Assembly: GCF_000633355.1 (NCBI RefSeq)
Contig: NZ_AYMQ01000037.1
Location: 62,001 to 126,000, forward strand
Origin: Serratia sp. H1w
GTDB lineage: Bacteria > Pseudomonadota > Gammaproteobacteria > Enterobacterales > Enterobacteriaceae
DNA: 64,000 nt
Direction: 5' to 3'
Shown piece after piece: positions 1-8,373 of the stretch. The number at the start of each line of letters is the position of its first letter. Position 1 is the first letter of the stretch. Made by a program: the position numbers and the translations under genes. The notes below the pieces were generated by a model. It did not search any database. It was given only the letters and a program-made list of their open reading frames with translations, and was not told the origin of the DNA.

Positions 1-705
1 CTTCGGCACGGGTCTCTCCGCTGTGGGGATCAATGATGGAACTGTAAACATGTGGCATCACCTTCTCCACTCCCGCGTCAAGACAGGTTTCCAGTATCGG
101 CAGGAAGTTTTGCGTATCGATCCCGCCGGTCGGTTCGATCATGGTCATGCCATTACGTACACAACTTTCCGCCAATGCACGCAGTTCTGCCAGCGAGGCC
201 AATCCGCCCATCGGGAAGAACTTGGCCGCATGACCGCCCAGATCGAGGATCATCCGCACCGCGCTGTCACAGCTCACCACGGCAGGCTCGCCTTGGCTGC
301 TGTGGACACCGGTGGAGATAATCACCTTTCCTGGCGTACCGGTCGGCGAGATCAGGGCGTTAATGCAGGTATTGCTGATACCCCGCGCTGCCAAGGCTCC
401 AGCGGCAAAACCACAGCCGGTGAAGGTCTGGTTGACGTGTGCAGGCGCGGTGGCCGCAGCAATCATCGCCGCCTTATAAAACTGCGCCGCCGAGCCGGCC
501 CCCAAGCCAACCGAAATGGCCGGGATATGCTCCATCCAACGCTTCACTTCGGTCACGCCCTGCTCGACGCTGCTGAATTGCGCCGAGATCACACCGATCG
601 CAGCGTGCCCCTCGGCAGCAAGGTGTACCTGTAACGCGTTAGGGATATCTTTCGCCAGCACGTTGATTGCCACGCGCCCCTGGTAAAAATCAAGCTGTTG
701 CATGC
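1..705 (-). CDS. dgaF: KDPG-type aldolase DgaF (partial, C-terminus outside window)
   Basis: The reading frame starts at an ATG at 705 and runs off the left edge without a stop, so the C-terminus is missing. The product starts MQQLDFYQGRVAINVLAKD and matches the DgaF/DagF aldolase family, which cleaves 2-keto-3-deoxygluconate-6-phosphate to pyruvate and glyceraldehyde-3-phosphate as the last step of D-glucosaminate breakdown. Visible family features are the conserved HVNQTFTGCGF, GTPGKVIISTG and PTGGID stretches. The start lies 16 bp inside the end of dgaE, which indicates translational coupling. It is the distal gene of the sigma-54 dependent dga operon. It is a different family from Eda, encoded 7 kb away, although both act on the same compound. 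Confidence 0.85.
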
Positions 706-1817
706 TGCCCCCCGGCCTGTTGCACAATTTCCTGCAGACGCGCCACGATAAGCTCAAAGTCGTCATCGCGCAGCGCCCGTGGGTCGAAGCTGAAAATGCC
801 CTGATTCAGCCAATAGTGACGGGTATAAATCGCGATCTCGCCGGTACGCAGTTGCTCTTCCACCTGATAAGCGGTTAGCCCCAGCCTTGAGGCGTCTACA
901 CTCACCCGTACCCGATAAATCGCCCGCCCGGCCTCATCCTGTTCGATTTCTGCCTGTAAACCTGTCATGGCGGAAATCTGCTGTGCCAGCTCACGTAATG
1001 CCGGTAATTGGCGGCTCCAGTCAGGTTGATTTTGTTGATAATGATCCAACGCCATCACCAAGCCCACCATGTTCTCTTTTCCGATCTTCATCGCCCGCGC
1101 AATGCCGTTATGCTGTGCCTTGCAGCAGGCGATCCATTTCTGGTCACCGGTGACAAAACCGGAGGTCGGGGTATCCAGCGCTTTGGCCCCGCTGTACACC
1201 ACCATATTGGCCCCGGCCGCCACGTAAGCCCGTAAATCCTCCTCTGCGGCAGCATCCACAATCAGCGGCAACCCGGCATCCCGAGCCACGGCGACAAAGT
1301 CGCTCAGCGTAACCATGCCTTTTTGCACACAGTGATGCGACTTGACGTAAAACAACGCCGCCGTCTTTACCGTGATGGCCTTTGCCAATTGCCAACGAGC
1401 TGCCAGGTTACTTTGTCCCACCTCAACCACCTTACCACCCCCCAAGCGGATGGCGGTGGTGATCGGTGCGCCATAGTCAATATTGTGGCCACGCAGCAGG
1501 ACGATCTCATTTGCCAGGCCCTCACTACAGGGCATCTGCGCCACCCGGTCAGGCTCTCCTTGGGTGATAGCCGCCGCAACCGCGATAGCCACCCCAGCGG
1601 AGGCACAGGAAGTCACATAGCTGTCCTGGGCGCCGGTATGCTGCGAGATAAGTTCGCCAACGCGATCTACCAGCGCATCAATCTCGACGAAGGCTGACGC
1701 CGCCTCTGCCGTGGCCGCCATCACCTCATGCGGCACCGAAGAGACGCCAAGGATGGTCATCTTGCCGCTGGCATTGATCACCCGTTTCAGTCCGAGCCGT
1801 TGATAAATATTCATCAT
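690..1817 (-). CDS. dgaE: D-glucosaminate-6-phosphate ammonia-lyase
   Basis: A 375-residue PLP enzyme of the SelA-like fold-type I group. It removes ammonia from D-glucosaminate-6-phosphate to give 2-keto-3-deoxygluconate-6-phosphate in the cytoplasm. The likely Schiff-base lysine is Lys212 in the YSGAKALDT motif, and Asp188 in LIVDAAAEE is the probable pyridine-nitrogen ligand. Between dgaD (8-bp gap) and dgaF (16-bp overlap), it sits in the usual dgaABCDEF order. Two adjacent ATG codons occur at 1817 and 1814; the second is better placed relative to the GGAG ribosome site, so the protein may be one residue shorter. Identification rests on the active-site motif plus the operon context. Confidence 0.87.
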   Translation of the reverse strand: MMNIYQRLGLKRVINASGKMTILGVSSVPHEVMAATAEAASAFVEIDALVDRVGELISQHTGAQDSYVTSCASAGVAIAVAAAITQGEPDRVAQMPCSEGLANEIVLLRGHNIDYGAPITTAIRLGGGKVVEVGQSNLAARWQLAKAITVKTAALFYVKSHHCVQKGMVTLSDFVAVARDAGLPLIVDAAAEEDLRAYVAAGANMVVYSGAKALDTPTSGFVTGDQKWIACCKAQHNGIARAMKIGKENMVGLVMALDHYQQNQPDWSRQLPALRELAQQISAMTGLQAEIEQDEAGRAIYRVRVSVDASRLGLTAYQVEEQLRTGEIAIYTRHYWLNQGIFSFDPRALRDDDFELIVARLQEIVQQAGGQHATA

Positions 1818-1824
1818 TGCTCCG

Positions 1825-2682
1825 TTACAGAATGCCCAACAGGGAACACACCACGCTCAACACCACCACCGAAAGCAGAATGGTGGTATAACGCGGCCCT
1901 TTTTTGACCAGGTAGAAGTAGATTGAGAACACGGCAGCCAGGGGTAACAAACCAGGGGCGATAGAGTCCAGGATCTGCTGAACCACCACCTCGGAGCCTT
2001 CCAGCGCACTGATTTTCAGCGGCGAGGTGATCTTGACGTAGCTGGCAGACAGCGCCCCCATCATGATCAGTCCGAGCACGTTAGCCCCGTAGATCAGTTC
2101 TTTTATCTTGCCCCCTTGCAGCAGGCCGATGATCGATTCCCTCCCCAGCGTGTAGCCTTTGTGGGCCAAGCCATAGCTGATTGCCATGGTGATGGCGGTA
2201 TACAGCACCACCGGCATAATGCCGCCCATGGCGCTGCCGTTGGCCGCGAAAGGAATGAAAATGGCGATCAGCAGCGGCATGATCGCCGCCCAGACCACCG
2301 AGTCACCGATGCCGGCCAGCGGCCCCATCAGGCCGGTTTTGATCCCGGTGATGGACGAGTCGGAAATCGGCTCGCCGCGGGTTTTCTGCTCTTCCATGGC
2401 GATGGCGACGCCCTGGATCACCGCACCAAAGGTCTGTTCGCTGTTGAAGAAGTTCAGGTGGCGTTTCAGCGCCTCAACCTGTTCTTCCTTCTGGGGATAG
2501 AGCTTTTTGATAATCGGCGTCATTGAGGCGCAGAAGATCAGGCTCTGTAAACGCTCATAGGAGTTGGAGACTTCGGCTCCCAGCCAGTAAATAAACCAGG
2601 CTTTGGTGATGTCCCGCTTGGTCAGCACGTTGGTTTGCCGCGCTCTTTCCACCAGTTCGTGTTGCATGATGTCGCTGCTCAT
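1825..2682 (-). CDS. dgaD: PTS mannose-family EIID component
   Basis: A 285-residue EIID subunit of a mannose/sorbose-family phosphotransferase system. With EIIC it forms the membrane channel that brings D-glucosaminate into the cell as its 6-phosphate. The N-terminal half contains the family stretch LQSLIFCASMTPIIKKLYP and the GLMGPLAGIGDSVVW motif typical of EIID proteins. The C-terminal half has hydrophobic membrane segments ending at the last residues. Two bases separate it from dgaC and eight from dgaE. The substrate is inferred from the adjacent dgaE and dgaF and from the DgaR-type activator, because EIID sequences alone do not define the sugar. Confidence 0.88.
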   Translation of the reverse strand: MSSDIMQHELVERARQTNVLTKRDITKAWFIYWLGAEVSNSYERLQSLIFCASMTPIIKKLYPQKEEQVEALKRHLNFFNSEQTFGAVIQGVAIAMEEQKTRGEPISDSSITGIKTGLMGPLAGIGDSVVWAAIMPLLIAIFIPFAANGSAMGGIMPVVLYTAITMAISYGLAHKGYTLGRESIIGLLQGGKIKELIYGANVLGLIMMGALSASYVKITSPLKISALEGSEVVVQQILDSIAPGLLPLAAVFSIYFYLVKKGPRYTTILLSVVVLSVVCSLLGIL

Positions 2683-2684
2683 GA

Positions 2685-3431
2685 TTAAGCTCCCTCGCCT
2701 TTAGCCATGTTTTTAACCAGGAATGCCGCGCAGGTACCGAAGATGGCCATCGCCATGATGTCGACCTTGAGGTACAGCACCGCGAAGAATCCGGCAATGA
2801 AGTAAGGCAGCAGGCTTTTCTTGCCGATCACCATGATGGTGATGGCGAAGCCCAGCGCAGGCAGGATCCCACCCATGATTTCAAACGAGTGGGTCAGCCA
2901 ATGTGGCATCAGCGCCAGGAATTTCTCGACCACGCCCTGGCCGAAATAGTTGGCAGCGAACACCACCGGGAAGCGGATCACCAGGCCAAGCAGCGCCGGG
3001 TAAAGGAAGGCGCAGCGCATGATCCCGCTGATGTTGGCTTCTTCCGCGTGTTTATCTGCCATGTGCACCCAGACAGCGTTCACGGTGCGGCGTAATTGGT
3101 CGACAAATACGCCGATCACCCCAAACGGGATCGCCAGTGCAATCGCCAGGTTGGGATCCATCCCCGCTTTCACCGCGATAGGCAGTGCGATACAGGCCGC
3201 CAGCGCTGGATCTGAAGGGACGTTGCCGCCCGGCGTAGACGTGACGCCCAGATACACCAACTGCATGCCAGCACCGATAATCATCGCCGTTTTCATATCC
3301 CCCAGCAGGAAGCCGACGAATACCGCAATGGCAATCGGTTGAACCAACATGCCGGAGAGGGTGTAACCCAAACGCAGGCGGGCAAACCAGTAATACAGCC
3401 CCATACAGATGGCAACGGTCAAGTTATCCAT
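2685..3431 (-). CDS. dgaC: PTS mannose-family EIIC component
   Basis: A 248-residue polytopic membrane protein of the mannose-family EIIC type. The sequence is a series of hydrophobic helices with the conserved GAGMQLVYLGVTSTPGGNVPSD-type region near residues 55-76 (written here as GAGMQLVYLG followed by GGNVPSD), characteristic of EII-Sor/Man C subunits. Together with DgaD it makes the translocation pathway for D-glucosaminate uptake. It lies between dgaB (31-bp gap) and dgaD (2-bp gap) in the operon. Assignment to glucosaminate is by context. Confidence 0.88.
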   Translation of the reverse strand: MDNLTVAICMGLYYWFARLRLGYTLSGMLVQPIAIAVFVGFLLGDMKTAMIIGAGMQLVYLGVTSTPGGNVPSDPALAACIALPIAVKAGMDPNLAIALAIPFGVIGVFVDQLRRTVNAVWVHMADKHAEEANISGIMRCAFLYPALLGLVIRFPVVFAANYFGQGVVEKFLALMPHWLTHSFEIMGGILPALGFAITIMVIGKKSLLPYFIAGFFAVLYLKVDIMAMAIFGTCAAFLVKNMAKGEGA

Positions 3432-3462
3432 GTTTTGCTCCTAATCGATCAGATGCCGAAAA

Positions 3463-3948
3463 TCAGAACTTCTTCAAAATATCTGCCAGCGCCTGCGGCT
3501 TGTCTTCCGGGATGGTCTGGAAGAACACCGTCACGCCGCGTTGTTCCAGATCGCGCAGGATCGCCACGTCGGCCTCATCCAGCGTGATGTTCTGGAACAC
3601 CGCTTTACGGTTCGGTCCACCACCTAACCCACCTACCTGGATAGTCTTGACGTCAAACCCGTCAACAACCGCTTGCTGTACCGTAGCCAGGTTCGGGAAC
3701 AGCACCAGGACGTTACCCTCACCCAGTTGGTTCTCCTGCCACGCGGCTGCAAAACTCTGGTTGCCATAGCAATCCACTTTCACATTCGGTGGCGCTGCCA
3801 TCAGGTAGATGCTTTTCATAAACGGATCGGCTTCCAGCTCATCGCTAACGACCGCGATACGATTGGCCTGCGATTGCCCTACCCACTTGGTGACCACCTG
3901 GCCGTGGATCAAACGGCTGTCAATGCGACATAACACGATTTTAGCCAT
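3463..3948 (-). CDS. dgaB: PTS mannose-family EIIB component
   Basis: A 161-residue soluble EIIB subunit that receives phosphate from EIIA and passes it to the incoming sugar acid. The phosphorylated residue is His15, within the family signature CRIDSRLIHGQVVTKW at the N-terminus. The length is normal for mannose-family EIIB domains. It follows dgaA by two bases and precedes dgaC. The family call is firm; specificity for D-glucosaminate comes from the neighbouring enzymes. Confidence 0.9.
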   Translation of the reverse strand: MAKIVLCRIDSRLIHGQVVTKWVGQSQANRIAVVSDELEADPFMKSIYLMAAPPNVKVDCYGNQSFAAAWQENQLGEGNVLVLFPNLATVQQAVVDGFDVKTIQVGGLGGGPNRKAVFQNITLDEADVAILRDLEQRGVTVFFQTIPEDKPQALADILKKF

Positions 3949-3950
3949 GA

Positions 3951-4370
3951 TTAATTTTCCCCTGATGTTATTGATTTGATTTGTTTAACGACGTCGAGGC
4001 AGCTGTTGCGCCCCAATTCAACCAACTCATCGAGATGGCCGAGAAGATTGCCCTGTTCGCGTAAATCGATAGCGGCCAGCAACAAGGTGGCATTGAGACC
4101 GGAAATCACGCCGATGGCGTAGTCACGACTCAGTCTCGCCGCCACGTTGGAGGTGGTGCCGCCGATAAAATCGGTGAGGATCAACGACCCTTCCGGCATG
4201 GTTTTCACCTGCTGTTCCACCCGCTCGTGGAACTCAGACAGCGTATCGACCGGCATCAGCGCGATATCAAACACCCCGCTGGTTTCGCCAATCACCATGC
4301 GCACGCTTTCACGCAGTTGCTGGCCCCAGCCGCCGTGGGTCAGTAGTAAAATTTGAGGTAATGCCGCCAA
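3951..4370 (-). CDS. dgaA: PTS mannose-family EIIA component, TTG start
   Basis: A 139-residue EIIA domain of the mannose family. It accepts phosphate from HPr at His12, in the motif LLLTHGGWGQ. It is the first gene of the dgaABCDEF operon. The start codon is TTG: a strong AGGAGG ribosome site (4376-4381 on the complement) ends five bases before the TTG at 4370, and no in-frame ATG lies near it. The sigma-54 promoter at 4430-4444 leaves a leader of about 45-50 nt. An upstream ATT in the same frame is an unlikely alternative. Confidence 0.87.
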   Translation of the reverse strand: MAALPQILLLTHGGWGQQLRESVRMVIGETSGVFDIALMPVDTLSEFHERVEQQVKTMPEGSLILTDFIGGTTSNVAARLSRDYAIGVISGLNATLLLAAIDLREQGNLLGHLDELVELGRNSCLDVVKQIKSITSGEN

Positions 4371-4427
4371 AATGGCCTCCTGGCAATCTATTGAAAGTCA
4401 TTGGAAATTTTCTCTTCAATAGAGATA

Positions 4428-4446
4428 TAGCAATGCCTGTGCCAAC
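4428..4446 (-). promoter_or_regulatory. Sigma-54 (-24/-12) promoter of the dga operon
   Basis: Read on the minus strand, 4444 to 4430 is TGGCAC, five bases, then TTGC. That is an exact match to the core of the RpoN promoter consensus with the required spacing between the GG and GC elements. It lies 60 bp upstream of dgaA, and the adjacent gene dgaR encodes a sigma-54 activator, so context and sequence agree. The -24 element is also one arm of a perfect inverted repeat (GTGCCA, six bases, TGGCAC, 4439-4456). Confidence 0.85.
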
Positions 4447-4477
4447 TTTGTGGCACGCCGGAGGGAGTTCAGGAGAG

Positions 4478-4498
4478 AGCGGGCCCTCAAGGCCCGCT
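4478..4498 (-). terminator. Hairpin between dgaR and dgaA
   Basis: A perfect 8-bp GC-rich stem (AGCGGGCC, 5-base loop, GGCCCGCT) lies 11 bp after the dgaR stop codon and upstream of the dga sigma-54 promoter. It could end dgaR transcription and insulate the operon. No T-run follows on the minus strand, so it is not a canonical intrinsic terminator. Confidence 0.5.
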
Positions 4499-4508
4499 AT
4501 GGCAGGGT

Positions 4509-7319
4509 TTAGCGGTAGAGGAGCTCGTAGATATAAAAATATTCCGCATCAGACAGGCGAATTGAATAGGCACGTTCAATCGGTGAAAACGCATCTTTGA
4601 TGACAGAAAACGCCTGTTGGTCGATATCCTGCTGGGCGTCCAGGGCAATCTGTAACGGTTTGTGGCTTAAAACGATACGCTCCACCATGCAGCAGCAGTG
4701 GATCAGGAAGCGAAGTGTCACTTGCCTTGAGGGCTGCAGATCCAGCGTGCGGCAAATCTGGTGTAACACCGCCTCGATCTCTTGCAGGATACGCTGAGGA
4801 TTGAGCACGGAAATGTGGTTGATGATGCTTTCCAACGTCAGCGCGCTGATAAAGCGCATCGAACAACGCTCGACTTGCAACTGGCGTTCGGCGCTGCCCA
4901 GATCAGGGTTCAGCAGGCTGAGCACCAGCTCTGGCCCCTGTTCGGAGAACAGCTCTTCCAGAGCGATAAACGGAATATCCGGCAAACCGGGCTGGAAAGT
5001 ACCGACGATCCCCACCAGGCGCTCGTTACCCCCGATGGCCTGACGTAAACGCTCCAGGCTGCGGACTTCGTTGTAATCCACCAGCACCATGCGGGTATCT
5101 TCCGCCATCAGTTCTCCGAAGCTCTCCTCCAGCACCTTTTTGATCTTCACCGCCGTACCCATGCCGGTGATACAGGAGATTGCCAACACCTTGCCGGTCT
5201 CATCCTCACGCTGGTCGAAAAGCTGATGGGCAATCCCTTTGCTCACCATCAGCTCCATCAAAGGGGCGAAATCGCTGGTTTCGTAAGTCAGATCCAGGCC
5301 AATCTCCAGCAGCGCTCCCATAGTGATGTTCTGGATCAGCAGCACATCAATGTGGAACAGTTTGCTGACGGTGCTGGCAAAATGCACCAGTGAGCCGATA
5401 TCGACGATCAGGATCAGGCGCTGATAGCGTTTTTCCCGCAGTGTCGCGATCAGCAATTCCAATGTGTCATGCACCGACTGCTCAAACGGCATATCGATGG
5501 CGGTAAATAGCTCACATTCCAGCACCCGATTGACATAGTGCGCCATACTGCTGGCGGTGGTGGCCCCGTGGCCGATCAGCATGGCACCACAGTCAGGATT
5601 AACCGCTTTGCGCTGGCGGAAACTACGACACTCTTTCAGGAACAGGCACAGATAAACGATTTCCGTCGACGGGCATTGGATGTGGAAGATTTCGTTGATC
5701 TTGCGGCACAGTTGGTTGGCGTTGTCGTACTCATCCTTGCAATAATCGAGGATCAGGCTGGAGGAGTACAGATTGGGGATCAGCCCTTTCTGCACATAGG
5801 AAAGCAGTGCCAGTAGGTGTTTACGCAGATGGCCCGCCATATTCTGCGGCAGCGGAAAGCCCAGGACCTGTTCAATGCAGCCGATCAACAAGGTAATACG
5901 CTGCTCTACCTGACCGCCATAATAACGTTCCTCACTCTCCGCGCCGCTGCGGCTGTAAAGCCCATACTCAAAAATAGTCCGCAGCTTGTTCTTCAGGATC
6001 GACAGGGTTTCCTGCGGCGGCACGTTACTGTTGCGCAGATTGACATATTCGCACGTCAGGTAGGTGTAGAACAGATCGCTGTCCTGCTCGTTACTCAAGG
6101 CGCTCAGATGTTGCTTGAGCTGCTCCATCGGCTGCGAGGTAATATCCAGATACTCCTGCTGGCCAAATAGCGCGTCCACCAGCAGGCGGCTGCTTGCACT
6201 GGCCGAGTGCGGCACATCCATCAGCCGCTTATCCAGCAGCAATCTTGGGCTACTGTGCCCCATACCGCTGGCCCAGGCCTGCGCACAGAGAAACTGGATA
6301 TCGCTTTTGAGTTGGCCAATATTGCCACTCAGCGGTTTCTCCAACAGGTAAAGCAGTAGTCCCTTATCCAGCCGGATGGTGCGCGCAATCTTGCGGCTCT
6401 CTTGCTGGAGGAAGCCGGTAATGATTTCCACCTGTTCCTCCAGCGAGCGTTCCCGTAGCGCCGGTATGGCAATCGACACCTGAATACGCCGCAGAAAAGT
6501 GCGTAACAACGTCGAGTCTGGGCTTTCGGTGGTGGCGCATATCAACCGCACGCTGATAGGCCGGGCCTTATCGCTGGAACCCAATGGGCGATATTCGCCT
6601 TTATCAAGGATCGAAAACAGCTTCTCCTGCCCTTCATAGGGCAAGCGGTGAACTTCATCGAGCAGCAGAAAACCGCCGTCCGCCTGTTCGATCAGGCCGC
6701 GTTTACTTTCGATTGCGCCGGTAAATGCGCCCTGCTTGTGGCCAAACAGATGGGACGAGAGCAGTTCCGGGTTATGGGCATACTCGGCACAGTTGAAATA
6801 CACCAGCGGGATCTGGCGTTGAGGCTGCTGCACCACGGCAAACTGGTGCATGACTTCAGCGAAGAAGGTTTTCCCCACCCCGGAAGGCCCGGTGAGCAAC
6901 ACATGCAGTCCCCCCGGGTAGAGCACCGCCGCTTTCCCCTTATCTACCGGCAATCGTAGGCTACGATCATAGCCAATCACCGTATGAAAAGGATCATCAC
7001 TCTGTGGTTGCGGCAACGCTTTAACAGGTAACAGTTCCTGCAAATCCTTGGCTTCCAACCTTTCGTCTGGTAACGATTGCTCAATCAACTGCTCGCATAC
7101 AGCTCGGTGCAGGAACAGCACCGGACGGGATTTAATCTTGATCACCAACCGCTCGCCGTGCAGCTCGTTGAGATCTTTGCTGACGGAGTTACGCGCCAAT
7201 CCCAGGTTGAAAGCGATGGTCTCCGCGGCGAAACCGCCTTCACTCTGTTGTAGCGTCTCCCGGGTAAATGTCAGGGTAAGGCGTTCCAGTTCCTGGCGAA
7301 CCGCATCTTTACGTTTCAT
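4509..7319 (-). CDS. dgaR: LevR/DgaR-family sigma-54 activator with PRD domains
   Basis: A 936-residue transcriptional activator. An N-terminal winged-helix region (about residues 1-70) is followed by an AAA+ sigma-54 interaction domain. That domain has Walker A at 144-151 (GPSGVGKT), the sigma-54 contact loop GAFTGA at 197-202 and Walker B FLLLDE at 217-222. The C-terminal half resembles the PRD and EIIA/EIIB-like modules of LevR proteins, through which PTS phosphorylation controls activity. It reads in the same direction as dgaABCDEF and ends 139 bp before dgaA. The probable role is activation of the dga promoter when D-glucosaminate is transported. All sigma-54 motifs are intact, so it should be functional. 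Confidence 0.88.
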   Translation of the reverse strand: MKRKDAVRQELERLTLTFTRETLQQSEGGFAAETIAFNLGLARNSVSKDLNELHGERLVIKIKSRPVLFLHRAVCEQLIEQSLPDERLEAKDLQELLPVKALPQPQSDDPFHTVIGYDRSLRLPVDKGKAAVLYPGGLHVLLTGPSGVGKTFFAEVMHQFAVVQQPQRQIPLVYFNCAEYAHNPELLSSHLFGHKQGAFTGAIESKRGLIEQADGGFLLLDEVHRLPYEGQEKLFSILDKGEYRPLGSSDKARPISVRLICATTESPDSTLLRTFLRRIQVSIAIPALRERSLEEQVEIITGFLQQESRKIARTIRLDKGLLLYLLEKPLSGNIGQLKSDIQFLCAQAWASGMGHSSPRLLLDKRLMDVPHSASASSRLLVDALFGQQEYLDITSQPMEQLKQHLSALSNEQDSDLFYTYLTCEYVNLRNSNVPPQETLSILKNKLRTIFEYGLYSRSGAESEERYYGGQVEQRITLLIGCIEQVLGFPLPQNMAGHLRKHLLALLSYVQKGLIPNLYSSSLILDYCKDEYDNANQLCRKINEIFHIQCPSTEIVYLCLFLKECRSFRQRKAVNPDCGAMLIGHGATTASSMAHYVNRVLECELFTAIDMPFEQSVHDTLELLIATLREKRYQRLILIVDIGSLVHFASTVSKLFHIDVLLIQNITMGALLEIGLDLTYETSDFAPLMELMVSKGIAHQLFDQREDETGKVLAISCITGMGTAVKIKKVLEESFGELMAEDTRMVLVDYNEVRSLERLRQAIGGNERLVGIVGTFQPGLPDIPFIALEELFSEQGPELVLSLLNPDLGSAERQLQVERCSMRFISALTLESIINHISVLNPQRILQEIEAVLHQICRTLDLQPSRQVTLRFLIHCCCMVERIVLSHKPLQIALDAQQDIDQQAFSVIKDAFSPIERAYSIRLSDAEYFYIYELLYR

Positions 7320-7460
7320 TTTAACCTGTTGTTATTATTAGTTATAAATAAGAAAAACCAGGTGAGTGGCAAGCTGGTAGCCAATCTAACCTAAAACCAT
7401 CCTAATACAGGGTCAGGGTTGGCAACCACCGTAAAATGGGATGTTATGGATTTTGCAGGC

Positions 7461-7491
7461 AAAAAAAATGCCAATCACAGAGGATTGGCAT
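7461..7491 (-). terminator. Rho-independent terminator of eda
   Basis: On the minus strand, 20 bp after the eda stop, a 9-bp stem (ATGCCAATC, 6-base loop, GATTGGCAT) is followed by a run of eight T. This is a canonical intrinsic terminator for the zwf-eda side. Confidence 0.88.
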
Positions 7492-7511
7492 CAGCAGGAG
7501 TGAAAGCAGAG

Positions 7512-8153
7512 TTAAGCGGTAGCACCCTTGACGGCTTCGCGTGCCAATTCGGTGATACGGGCATAGTCACCGCTTTCCAGCGCATCTGCAGGGACCAACC
7601 AGGAACCACCGATGCACAGCACACTTTTCAGCGCCAGATAGTCACGGTAGTTGTTTGGCGTAATGCCACCGGTTGGGCAGAAGCGCACCTGCGAGAACGG
7701 CCCGGCAATGGCTTGCAATGCCTTGACGCCACCGTTGGCTTCCGCAGGGAAGAATTTAAACTCACGCAAACCATGATCCATCCCCATCATCAGCTCGGAA
7801 ACGGTGCTGATACCTGGGATCAACGGAATGCTGCCAGCGGTAGCGGCTTTCAACAGATCGGCGGTCAGGCCAGGGCTGATAGCAAACTGCGCACCAGCCT
7901 CGGTCACTTCCTGCAACTGCTGTGGGTTAATCACCGTACCTGCACCGATAATCGCATCAGGAACTTCTTTGGCGATCGCACGAATGGCGTCCATTGCGCA
8001 GGCGGTTCGCAGCGTCACTTCCAGTACGCGCACCCCACCCGCAACCAGTGCTTTAGCCAGCGGCACGGCGTGTTCCAGTTTGTTAATCACAATCACCGGA
8101 ACTACGGGGCCTGCCGTCAGGATCTGTTCTGCACTGGTTTTCCAGTTTTTCAT
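7512..8153 (-). CDS. eda: KDPG / KHG aldolase
   Basis: A 213-residue class I aldolase that splits 2-keto-3-deoxy-6-phosphogluconate into pyruvate and glyceraldehyde-3-phosphate, the last step of the Entner-Doudoroff pathway, and also handles 4-hydroxy-2-oxoglutarate. It is almost identical to E. coli Eda along its length. Motifs are the VLEVTLRT stretch with catalytic Glu near residue 45 and FKFFPAEA carrying the Schiff-base Lys near 133. The open frame extends further upstream, but the family begins [10 protein letters not shown] and a GGAG lies nine bases before that ATG. It lies downstream of zwf on the same strand, and edd, which separates them in E. coli, is absent. Confidence 0.95.
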   Translation of the reverse strand: MKNWKTSAEQILTAGPVVPVIVINKLEHAVPLAKALVAGGVRVLEVTLRTACAMDAIRAIAKEVPDAIIGAGTVINPQQLQEVTEAGAQFAISPGLTADLLKAATAGSIPLIPGISTVSELMMGMDHGLREFKFFPAEANGGVKALQAIAGPFSQVRFCPTGGITPNNYRDYLALKSVLCIGGSWLVPADALESGDYARITELAREAVKGATA

Positions 8154-8312
8154 CGTCATTATCTCCATTACTTTCGGTTGGTGTATGGCACGCCCCTGCC
8201 ACAGGGCTCCGCGTGCTTGCGGATTCCGATCGCACCGGTAATCTTTTGAGAAATCCCATCTCACCCCCAGGAGTCTCTGCGTCCGCAGAAATAACACTTG
8301 GGCTGCAACGAC

Positions 8313-8358
8313 CTCGATCGGTCCCCTCTCCTTTTGGGAGAGGGTTAGGGTGAGGGGA
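8313..8358. repeat. Intergenic palindromic repeat, family 1 (single end)
   Basis: The stretch between eda and zwf ends in a palindrome: CCCTCTCC, four bases, GGGAGAGGG, followed by TTAGGGTGAGGGG. The same 3' end, including the preceding TCGATCGGTCCCCTC, recurs at 59630-59673, and a close version recurs at 13900-13931. It looks like one end of a BIME-type interspersed element and may form a stable hairpin in the zwf-eda transcript. Confidence 0.8.
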
Positions 8359-8373
8359 TAAATTAACTACGCT

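Noticed and set aside
23-634. Open frame of 203 codons on the plus strand at the left edge
   Set aside because: It lies opposite dgaF, whose minus-strand product has clear family motifs; the plus frame has low-complexity His/Arg-rich content typical of a shadow.
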